Of a stretch of DNA of 64,000 bases, positions 8,903 through 15,940 are shown one piece after another. Within the stretch, counting starts at the first letter, position 1; every line of letters begins with the position of its first letter. The notes beneath the pieces are model-generated. The model made no database searches. It worked only from the letters and a program-made list of their open reading frames with translations, and was not told the DNA's origin. This stretch comes from Cupriavidus necator A5-1. Its GTDB lineage: Bacteria > Pseudomonadota > Gammaproteobacteria > Burkholderiales > Burkholderiaceae. A program made the position numbers and the translations under genes. The stretch is from positions 1,240,001 through 1,304,000 of the forward strand of contig NZ_JQLI01000008.1 in NCBI RefSeq assembly GCF_000744095.1. Reading direction: 5' to 3'.

Positions 8903-10171
8903 TCAGCGCTTGATGGCCCGGTATCCGATATCGGTCCGGTACTGCATGCCATCGAACTGGATCTGCTCGACCGCAGCGTAGGCGGCGCGCTGCGCGGCCT
9001 TGACGGTGTCGGCCAGCCCCACCACGCACAGCACGCGCCCGCCCGAGGTCAGCAGCGTGCCGTCCTTGAGCGTGGTGCCGGCGTGGAAGGTCACGCTGTC
9101 GTCGGTCTCGGCCGGAATACCGGTGATGGCGTCGGCCTTGCGCGGCGCGTCGGGGTAGCCATAAGCGGCCATCACCACGCCCAGCGCGGTGCGGCGGTCC
9201 CAGTCCAATTCGACGGCGTCGAGCTTGCCGTTGACGGCGTGCTCCATCACGTCGACCAGGTCGGTCTTCAGGCGCGCCAGGATCGGCTGGGTTTCCGGGT
9301 CGCCCATGCGGCAGTTGAATTCCAGCGTCTTCAGGTTGCCGTCCTTGTCGATCATCAGGCCCGCGTACAGGAAGCCCGTGTACGGGATGCCGTCCTTTTC
9401 CATGCCGCGCACGGTCGGCAGGATGATCTCGCGCAGCGCGCGCGCATGCAGCGCGGGCGTGACCACTGGGGCGGGCGAGTAGGCGCCCATGCCGCCGGTG
9501 TTGGGGCCGGCGTCGCCGTCCAGCAGGCGCTTGTGGTCCTGGCTGGTGGCCAGTGCCAGCACGTTCTTGCCGTCGACCAGCACGATAAAGCTGGCTTCCT
9601 CGCCTTCGAGGAATTCCTCGATCACCACGCGCGCGCCGGCGTCGCCCAGCTTGTTGTCGGCCAGCATCATGTCGACCGCGTGATGCGCTTCTTCCAGCGT
9701 CATCGCCACCACCACGCCCTTGCCAGCAGCCAGGCCATCGGCCTTGATCACGATCGGCGCGCCCTGCGCGTCGATATAGGCGTGTGCCTGGGTGGCGTCG
9801 GAGAAGGTCTGGTAGGCGGCGGTGGGGATGCCGTGGCGCTGCATGAACGCCTTGGCGAAGTCCTTGGACGACTCCAGCTGCGCGGCAGCCTGGGTGGGCC
9901 CGAAGATGCGCAGGCCCTTGGCGCGGAAGATATCGACGATGCCCGCCGCCAGCGGGGCCTCGGGGCCGACCACGGTGAAGGCCACGCCTTCGCGCTCGGC
10001 AAAGGCGGCGATGACCTCGGGATCGGTCAGCGGAACATTCTGCAGGCGCTTGTCGAGCGCGGTCCCGCCGTTGCCCGGCGCGACGTACACCACCTGAATC
10101 CTGGGGGACTGGGCCAATTTCCAGGCCAGCGCGTGTTCACGTCCACCCGAGCCGACAACCAATACTTTCAT
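8903..10171 (-). CDS. purD: Phosphoribosylamine-glycine ligase
   Basis: A 422-residue ATP-grasp enzyme for the second step of purine synthesis. The N-terminus MKVLVVGSGGREHALAWKLA is the classic PurD start, followed by PGNGGT, VGPEAPLAAGIVD, the ATP-grasp loop IVIKADGLAAGKGV and GPNTGGMGAY. ATG 10171 matches that start; ten further upstream residues are possible but unconserved. It follows yebC after a terminator-like hairpin and precedes hemF by about 180 nt. Confidence 0.96.
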   Translation of the reverse strand: MKVLVVGSGGREHALAWKLAQSPRIQVVYVAPGNGGTALDKRLQNVPLTDPEVIAAFAEREGVAFTVVGPEAPLAAGIVDIFRAKGLRIFGPTQAAAQLESSKDFAKAFMQRHGIPTAAYQTFSDATQAHAYIDAQGAPIVIKADGLAAGKGVVVAMTLEEAHHAVDMMLADNKLGDAGARVVIEEFLEGEEASFIVLVDGKNVLALATSQDHKRLLDGDAGPNTGGMGAYSPAPVVTPALHARALREIILPTVRGMEKDGIPYTGFLYAGLMIDKDGNLKTLEFNCRMGDPETQPILARLKTDLVDVMEHAVNGKLDAVELDWDRRTALGVVMAAYGYPDAPRKADAITGIPAETDDSVTFHAGTTLKDGTLLTSGGRVLCVVGLADTVKAAQRAAYAAVEQIQFDGMQYRTDIGYRAIKR

Positions 10172-10199
10172 GATCCACTGCCAGAAAAGAAACGCATGC

Positions 10200-10240
10200 A
10201 AAAAGGCGGCAGCTTGGGTCTTTGGAGCCTGGCTGCCGCC
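10200..10240 (-). terminator. Rho-independent terminator downstream of yebC
   Basis: On the minus strand an 8-bp stem GGCGGCAG / CTGCCGCC is followed at once by five T. It lies between the yebC stop and the purD start, so purD may need read-through or its own promoter. Confidence 0.75.
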
Positions 10241-10259
10241 GATGGGGGCTAGATATTAC

Positions 10260-10985
10260 TTAGTCTTCAATCACCGCGTTGGTGAAGACTTCCTGCACGT
10301 CGTCCAGGTTTTCCAGGGCGTCGAGCAGCTTCTGCATCTTGGCCGCGTCGTCGCCGGCGAAGCTGACTTCGTTCTGCGGCTTCATTACCACGTCGGCCAC
10401 TTCCGCCTTGAAGCCTGCGGCTTCCAGCGCAGTCTTGACCGCGGAGAAATCGTTGGGCGGGCAGGTCACTTCGATCGACTCGTCGTCGTTGGTGACGACG
10501 TCGTCGGCGCCGGCTTCCAGCGCCGCTTCCATCAGCTTGTCTTCCGGCGTGCCGGGCGCGAACAGGAACTGGCCGCAGTGCGTGAACATGAACGCCACCG
10601 AACCCTCGGTGCCCATGTTGCCGCCGTGCTTGGAGAAGGCATGGCGCACTTCGGCCACGGTACGGGTGCGGTTGTCGGTCAGGCAGTCGACGATGATGGC
10701 CGCGCCGGCCAGGCCGTAGCCCTCGTAGCGTATCTCTTCGTAGTTCGCGCCTTCCAGGCCGCCCACGCCGCGCTGGATCGCGCGCTGGATGTTGTCCTTG
10801 GGCATGTTCGCGTCCATGGCCTTGTCAATCGACAGGCGCAGGCGCGGGTTGGAGTCGACATCGCCGCCGCCGAGCTTGGCGGCCACGGTGATTTCCTTGA
10901 TCAGGCGGGTCCAGATCTTGCCGCGCTTGGCGTCAGCGGCAGCTTTCTTGTGTTTGATATTGGCCCATTTCGAGTGACCGGCCAT
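10260..10985 (-). CDS. yebC: YebC/PmpR family (TACO1) probable transcriptional or translational regulator
   Basis: A 241-residue protein starting MAGHSKWANIKHKKAA, the strict signature of the family. Further blocks RLRLSIDKAMDANMPKDNI and YEGYGLAGAAIIVDCLTDNR are fully typical. Family members have been described as DNA-binding regulators and, more recently, as factors helping ribosomes through difficult sequences. ATG 10985 is fixed by the signature; the longer frame to 11069 is not conserved. It is the first gene of the leftward run and is divergent from the HerA-like gene. Confidence 0.94.
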   Translation of the reverse strand: MAGHSKWANIKHKKAAADAKRGKIWTRLIKEITVAAKLGGGDVDSNPRLRLSIDKAMDANMPKDNIQRAIQRGVGGLEGANYEEIRYEGYGLAGAAIIVDCLTDNRTRTVAEVRHAFSKHGGNMGTEGSVAFMFTHCGQFLFAPGTPEDKLMEAALEAGADDVVTNDDESIEVTCPPNDFSAVKTALEAAGFKAEVADVVMKPQNEVSFAGDDAAKMQKLLDALENLDDVQEVFTNAVIED

Positions 10986-11111
10986 GATTCTCTCCGAGAC
11001 GGAAAACGCTGTTGTGCGGTGATGGAATGCGGGATCGCCATGCGCGCCGCGGCTGGGCCGCAGGGCCACGGGACGGCGCGCGCCAGGTGACGGATATGCC
11101 TGGCGGCTGGC

Positions 11112-11117
11112 TATAAT
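11112..11117 (+). promoter_or_regulatory. Possible -10 box for the HerA-like gene
   Basis: A perfect TATAAT lies 80 nt upstream of the start at 11197. The best upstream partner is GTGACG at 11087-11092 with a 19-nt spacer, so the -35 is weak. Confidence 0.4.
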
Positions 11118-11196
11118 CAGCCCAGGATTTTATCACGCGGGCCTGCCCGCGCCGCTGCCGTGGCGAGTCCCGCGGCACCTTGTTATCAGGAAGATC

Positions 11197-12732
11197 ATGG
11201 CCGACCCCATCCTTATCGCCAAGAACGCCGAACATGAACTGGTGCTGCTGCCGCAGATGGGCAACCGGCACGGGCTGATCACCGGCGCCACCGGCACCGG
11301 CAAGACCGTCACGCTGCAGACGCTGGCGCAGGGGTTCTCGCGCCTGGGGGTGCCAGTCTTTATGGCGGACGTCAAAGGTGACCTGACCGGCATTTCGCAG
11401 GCCGGCCAGCTCTCGGACAAGCTCAAGCAGCGCCTGGCCGACATGAACCTGCCGGAGCCGGCGTGGGGCGCGTGCCCGACCACGCTGTGGGACGTGTTCG
11501 GCCAGAAGGGCCACCCGGTGCGCGCCACGGTCTCGCACATGGGGCCGCTGCTGCTGTCGCGCATGCTGGAGCTGAACGACACCCAGCAGGGCGTGCTCAA
11601 CCTGGTGTTCCGCATCGCCGATGCCAACGGCCTGCTGCTGCTCGACGCCAAGGACCTGCGCGCAATGCTGCAGCACGTCGGCGACAACGCTTCGCAGTAC
11701 ACCACCGAGTACGGCAATATCTCGGCCGCGTCGATCGGCGCGATCCAGCGCGGGCTGATCGCGCTGGAGTCGCAGGGCGGCGATGTGTTCTTCGGCGAGC
11801 CGATGCTCAACCTGGAAGACTTCATCCAGACCGAGAAGGGCCAGGGCGTGGTCAATATCCTGGCTGCGGACAAGCTGATGAACTCGCCGCGGCTGTACGC
11901 CACCTTCCTGCTGTGGATGCTGTCGGAACTGTTCGAGAAGCTGCCCGAGGCCGGCGACCTGGACAAGCCCAAGCTGGTGTTCTTCTTCGACGAGGCGCAC
12001 CTGCTGTTCAACGATGCGCCCAAGGCGCTGCTCGACAAGATCGAGCAGGTGGTGCGGCTGATCCGCTCCAAGGGCGTGGGCGTGTACTTCGTCACGCAGA
12101 ACCCGATCGATATCCCGGACACCGTGCTGGGCCAACTCGGCAACCGCGTCCAGCACGCGCTGCGCGCGTTCACGCCGCGCGACCAGAAGGCGGTCAAGGT
12201 GGCGGCCACCACCATGCGTGCCAATCCGAAGCTGGACGTGGAGACCGCGATCGGTGAGCTGGGCGTGGGCGAGGCGCTGGTGTCGTGCCTGGATGCCAAG
12301 GGCACGCCGTGCGTGACGGAGCGGGCGTGGGTGCTGCCGCCGGGAAGCCGCATCGGACCGGCAACGGACGAGGAACGCAAGCGGCTGATCGCCAATTCGC
12401 TGGTGGCGGGTACTTACGAAAAGACCGTGGACCGCGAGTCGGCCTATGAAAAGCTGCGCGGCAGCGTGGCGACGGTCGGCAATGGCAACGGCGGCACCGC
12501 CAAGGCGCCGGCCGGGCAGCCGGGCGGACAGCCTGCAGGCGAACAGGACAGCGGCTGGCTCGGCACCGCCGGCGAGATCTTCGGCACGCTGACCAAGGGC
12601 ACCGGCAAGAGCGGTCGCGGCGATTCGATCCTGGAATCGATGGCCAAGTCGGCCGCGCGCACGGTGGGGTCGCAGGTGGGGCGTGAACTGATCCGCGGCG
12701 TGCTGGGCAGCCTGCTCGGCAAGAAGAAGTAA
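11197..12732 (+). CDS. HerA/YjgR-like helicase-type ATPase (DUF853)
   Basis: A 511-residue P-loop ATPase of the HerA/FtsK-like class. Walker A is GATGTGKTVTLQ at residues 30-41 and Walker B KLVFFFDEAHLLF lies near residue 265; VYFVTQNPIDIPDTVLGQLGNRVQHALRAFTPRDQ is a DUF853 hallmark that includes the sensor and arginine-finger region. The C-terminal 90 residues are a Gly/Ala linker and a short helical tail. The cellular role is not established; relatives are thought to act on DNA. It is a single gene between yebC and the DUF3149 gene. Confidence 0.85.
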   Translation: MADPILIAKNAEHELVLLPQMGNRHGLITGATGTGKTVTLQTLAQGFSRLGVPVFMADVKGDLTGISQAGQLSDKLKQRLADMNLPEPAWGACPTTLWDVFGQKGHPVRATVSHMGPLLLSRMLELNDTQQGVLNLVFRIADANGLLLLDAKDLRAMLQHVGDNASQYTTEYGNISAASIGAIQRGLIALESQGGDVFFGEPMLNLEDFIQTEKGQGVVNILAADKLMNSPRLYATFLLWMLSELFEKLPEAGDLDKPKLVFFFDEAHLLFNDAPKALLDKIEQVVRLIRSKGVGVYFVTQNPIDIPDTVLGQLGNRVQHALRAFTPRDQKAVKVAATTMRANPKLDVETAIGELGVGEALVSCLDAKGTPCVTERAWVLPPGSRIGPATDEERKRLIANSLVAGTYEKTVDRESAYEKLRGSVATVGNGNGGTAKAPAGQPGGQPAGEQDSGWLGTAGEIFGTLTKGTGKSGRGDSILESMAKSAARTVGSQVGRELIRGVLGSLLGKKK

Positions 12733-12777
12733 TCGTCGGGGAAAAGCAGGGCGGGCCGCGCTTGCGGCCCGTTACGG

Positions 12778-12942
12778 TCAGCTGCGTTGCGCCGTCTGCT
12801 GTGTCTTCGCGGCTTCCGCGTCCTCGCGCATCTTGCGCGCGAACATCCGCGCGAAGAACCAGCCCATGCCGATGATAAAGACGATCACGCCCAGGCTCAT
12901 CAGGCCGGTGCTGGTGCTGAAGAGGATCTTGAAGGCTTCCAT
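12778..12942 (-). CDS. DUF3149-type small membrane protein
   Basis: A 54-residue protein starting MEAFKILFSTSTGLMSLG, with one hydrophobic segment (about residues 13-31) followed by a basic, Ala/Gln-rich cytoplasmic tail. The N-terminal phrase matches the short DUF3149 family known from betaproteobacteria. AGGGAGCCAAGC stands before the ATG. Function unknown. It is convergent with the HerA-like gene; a GC-rich hairpin without a T run (12753-12770) separates them. Confidence 0.75.
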   Translation of the reverse strand: MEAFKILFSTSTGLMSLGVIVFIIGMGWFFARMFARKMREDAEAAKTQQTAQRS

Positions 12943-13063
12943 GCTTGGCTCCCTGTGGGTTGGCGGTATGCGCCGGCAGGTTACCGCCAGCGCCTGCCGC
13001 CAGTGTAGGGAGCCGTTCAGTACGGACTATTGAGGCCGGTCAAGCCCGCGCAAGGGTCGGCAC

Positions 13064-13714
13064 TCAGTTCTTGGTGCCGAACAACCGGTCGCCGGCATCG
13101 CCCAGGCCCGGCACGATATACGCGTCGCCATCCAGGTGACTGTCCAGCGAAGCCACGAACAGCTTCACGCCCGGATGCGCCTTCTGGAACACCTCCACGC
13201 CCTCGGGAGCAGCCACCAGCGCGACGAAGGTAATCGCCTCGTCCTTGACGCCACGGCGCTTGAGCACTTCCACCGCGTGCACGGCGGAGTAGCCGGTGGC
13301 CACCATCGGATCGCACAGGATGAAGCTGCGGTCTTCCAGGTCCGGCAGCCGCACCAGGTACTCGACCGGGCGATGCTGCTCGTCGCGGTACACGCCGATA
13401 TGGCCGATGCGCGCCGACGGGATCAGCTCCACCAGCCCGTCGCTCATGCCCACGCCCGCGCGCAGCACCGGCACGATGGTCAGCTTCTTGCCGGCGATCA
13501 CCGGCGCATCCAGCTCGACCAGCGGCGTCTCGATGCGGCGCGTGGTCAGCGGCAGGTTGCGCGTGATCTCGTAGCCCATCAGCAGCGTGATCTCGCGCAG
13601 CAGCTCGCGGAAGGTGCGCGTGGACGTCTCCTTGTCGCGCATGTGCGAGAGCTTGTGCTGGATCAGCGGGTGATCGAGGATAAACAGGTTGGGAAAGCGC
13701 GGATCTTGTTTCAT
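13064..13714 (-). CDS. upp: Uracil phosphoribosyltransferase
   Basis: A 216-residue enzyme that salvages uracil to UMP with PRPP. Typical blocks: HPLIQHKLSHMRDKET, VPVLRAGVGMSDG, the PRPP loop CDPMVATGYSAV and the uracil-binding C-terminus YIVPGLGDAGDRLFGTKN. Length matches the family. It stands alone; the next leftward gene, the MFS carrier, starts about 1.6 kb upstream and ends about 200 bp before upp. Confidence 0.96.
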   Translation of the reverse strand: MKQDPRFPNLFILDHPLIQHKLSHMRDKETSTRTFRELLREITLLMGYEITRNLPLTTRRIETPLVELDAPVIAGKKLTIVPVLRAGVGMSDGLVELIPSARIGHIGVYRDEQHRPVEYLVRLPDLEDRSFILCDPMVATGYSAVHAVEVLKRRGVKDEAITFVALVAAPEGVEVFQKAHPGVKLFVASLDSHLDGDAYIVPGLGDAGDRLFGTKN

Positions 13715-13863
13715 GGCTGGCGGCTAGGGCTCGGCGGGATAGGGTCAAGCGGGTGAAGCGGGCGGCCAGATCGGGTGGACCAGCGCGCCGCGCCGTTGCA
13801 GCCGGATTGTAATGGAAGCGGGCCGCCCTGCCTGCGGCTTCGTTTCAGGACCCGCCCCAGCCA

Positions 13864-13915
13864 GCACCGTCGGCGGCCTCCCTCTCCGCGGGGAGCGCCA
13901 ACGGGCTGACGGTGC
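13864..13915 (-). terminator. Possible terminator of the MFS carrier gene
   Basis: An inverted repeat GCACCGTC / GACGGTGC (13864-13871 with 13908-13915) encloses a second small hairpin. It lies 6 nt past the MFS stop. There is no T run, so the call is weak. Confidence 0.35.
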
Positions 13916-13921
13916 CTTGCT

Positions 13922-15322
13922 CTAATCCAGCGCGCGGTTCTTCGACTCGATATCCACCATGAAAATGGCGATCGCCGCCATGGCAAGAAATGACGAAAGG
14001 AGCGCAAGGGCAAGTGTGAACTGGCTGGCCATGATCGGTGCAATGATCGAAGGCGCGAAGAGGCCGCCAAAGCGCGCCATCGCACCCGCGGTGCCCATCC
14101 CGCTGGCCCGCAGATCCGTCGGGTACACCTCAGGCGTGAAGGCGTAGAGTGCTCCCCAGGTACCGAGGAGCGCGAAGCTCATCAGCAAGGTGGAGCCGAT
14201 GACAAGCGCAGGGGACTGGCCCAGGCTATAGAGCATGCAACCTGCCGCGCTAAGAAGCAGGAAGCCGATCAGGGTCGGTTTCCGACCCCAACGCTCGACG
14301 CCGTGCGCGGCGAGCGCGAAACCGGGAAGCTGGACAAGTGCGAGCAGGATCAGGAAGACCTGACCACGCATGAAGCCAAAGCCCTGGCCAGCCAGCTTTA
14401 CCGGCAGATACACGAAGACGCCGTAATAGGCGATTGAGATGAGCATCCACGCGGCAAGCAGGCAGATGCTACGGCGTCGGCATCCGGCCGCGAAGAGCGC
14501 AAAAACCGATTTGCGCTCCATCTGCTGCGGCTCCAGGGAGCCAATTTCCACGGCAACGCGGTTGGCGGTGGCTACACGCTGAAGCACCGCGCGTGCCTCC
14601 GCCGAGCGTCCCGATTTATTCAGATAGAGCGGAGACTCGGGAACAAAGAACCGGAAGACCACGCCGACCAGGGCGGGGATGCCAGTGACGAAGAAGATCA
14701 GCCGCCAGGCTTCATCGCCGCGCGAGACGGCGATCAGGGCAAGAATGGCAAGCAAGATCGTGCCGACGGCCCAGAATGACTCCAGCAGGACCAGCCAGCG
14801 ACCGCGCCGGTCGGAGGGCAGAAACTCGGCCATCATGGTGTAGTCAACGGGCAACGTGCCGCCCACGCCGATGCCTGTCAGGAAGCGCAGCAACAGAAGC
14901 CACTGGAATTCCGGTGCGAACGCGGACGCGACACCACAGACAGCGTCAATGACCACCGCCATCATGAGCACTGGCCGGCGGCCGATCCTGTCCGCAAGCC
15001 GACCGAACACGAAAGCGCCAATCAGCATGCCGACAAAGAACATCGTCCCGGTCTGCAAAGCCGTCGGTACGGGGATGCCAAATGTCGCAGCAATGGACGG
15101 CGCGGTGAATCCGATCGAGAGCACCTGCATCGCGTCAGCGAGCCAGACCAGGCCGAATATGGCAAACAGCCGATACTGGAATCGACCGACTCCGGCCGCG
15201 CGGATGCCTTGCTCGATCGTGATGGTTTGAGACGACGCTGCCCTCGCGCTTGGCTGTTGGGCCGAGCTTATCGTTGCGTCTGGGATTGTCGTTGTTGCCA
15301 TGGATGAAATTGATGACGACAT
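13922..15322 (-). CDS. MFS transporter, NiaP/aromatic-acid:H+ symporter type; probable nicotinate uptake
   Basis: A 466-residue major facilitator with about 12 membrane segments. The loop signature GRLADRIGRRPVLM between segments 2 and 3 and LTGIGVGGTLPVDYTMMAEFLPSDRRGRW are characteristic of the sugar/metabolite:H+ symporter group that includes the niacin carrier NiaP. It is the last gene on the minus strand of the nic locus, downstream of nicC-nicA-nicB but separated by about 600 bp with its own operator-like array, so it is probably regulated separately. The nicotinate substrate is inferred from context; other aromatic acids are possible. Internal ATG codons could shorten the unconserved N-terminal 30 residues. 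Confidence 0.75.
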   Translation of the reverse strand: MSSSISSMATTTIPDATISSAQQPSARAASSQTITIEQGIRAAGVGRFQYRLFAIFGLVWLADAMQVLSIGFTAPSIAATFGIPVPTALQTGTMFFVGMLIGAFVFGRLADRIGRRPVLMMAVVIDAVCGVASAFAPEFQWLLLLRFLTGIGVGGTLPVDYTMMAEFLPSDRRGRWLVLLESFWAVGTILLAILALIAVSRGDEAWRLIFFVTGIPALVGVVFRFFVPESPLYLNKSGRSAEARAVLQRVATANRVAVEIGSLEPQQMERKSVFALFAAGCRRRSICLLAAWMLISIAYYGVFVYLPVKLAGQGFGFMRGQVFLILLALVQLPGFALAAHGVERWGRKPTLIGFLLLSAAGCMLYSLGQSPALVIGSTLLMSFALLGTWGALYAFTPEVYPTDLRASGMGTAGAMARFGGLFAPSIIAPIMASQFTLALALLSSFLAMAAIAIFMVDIESKNRALD

Positions 15323-15471
15323 GTTGTCTACCTGTCTTTATAGGCTGGTTCTTGAACTCGGAAGCACACGTTTATCGAAGCAGGGCCGGAGTACGGTACT
15401 AGCTGATGCGTGATGCAATCGCACCGATTGCAACGAAACGTGGTGACTACTCCAATCTGGCGAGGCTAGAA

Positions 15472-15519
15472 CTAACCCGGTAGTACGCCCGCAACACTTT
15501 CCCGGTACTGATACGACAT
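15472..15519 (-). CDS. 15-codon mini-ORF upstream of the MFS gene, possible leader peptide or gene remnant
   Basis: A perfect ribosome binding site (AAGGAGTGACT before ATG 15519) is followed by a 15-residue frame ending in TAG. The nucleotides before it (GTAGACAACA) also occur immediately before the MFS start. Nothing in the peptide is recognised. It may be a translated leader, or the remnant of a gene start duplicated with the leader region. Confidence 0.3.
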   Translation of the reverse strand: MSYQYRESVAGVLPG

Positions 15520-15711
15520 AGTCACTCCTTGTTGTCTACCCTTGGTTGGTCCAGGCCCGGCCTCACGGTTGGCATGGCGGTGGACTATGCAAGCCCCGGG
15601 CCAGCGCTTCCGGTGATGTAAAGGGCCAATCTTGTGGTTGTGTTGTCTCGTCTGCCGCTTGCGGCGCGCCGTCCTTGTGCGGGGGAGGCACCGCTGCGCG
15701 CCGTGCGGCAC

Positions 15712-15755
15712 TCATGTAGTGCGCACTACATGATCGTTCAGCGTAAGCTACATGA
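15712..15755. promoter_or_regulatory. Operator-like array: three copies of TCATGTAG
   Basis: The region holds a 20-bp perfect palindrome CATGTAGTGCGCACTACATG (15713-15732). Its half-site CTACATGA (15726-15733) recurs as a direct repeat at 15748-15755, exactly 22 bp, or two helical turns, further on. It lies about 390 bp upstream of the MFS start and past the end of the nicB-like gene. The rest of 15323-15940 shows the mini-ORF and no convincing gene. Confidence 0.55.
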
Positions 15756-15940
15756 AACTGGCGGGCAAGGCCGAATTGCGATTTCCCTCCTTGGGGTTTT
15801 CCCGCGCGTCGCGCAGGGCGCCGGCGTGGGGGCGTACGGCTCCCTGCCCGGTGGCGAAGCGCCTTGCCAGGCACGGCGTATGTGCGGTCAGCGTGGATGC
15901 GAAAGGCGCGGCGAGCCGGCCCCGCGGGTCTCAGTTGCTC

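Noticed and set aside
7775..10252. An 825-codon open frame on the + strand
   Set aside because: It lies wholly antisense to hemF and purD, has no recognisable domain, and is rich in Arg/His/Gln as expected for a shadow frame in GC-rich DNA.
12753..12770. GC-rich hairpin as terminator between the HerA-like and DUF3149 genes
   Set aside because: The stem is good but there is no T run on either side.
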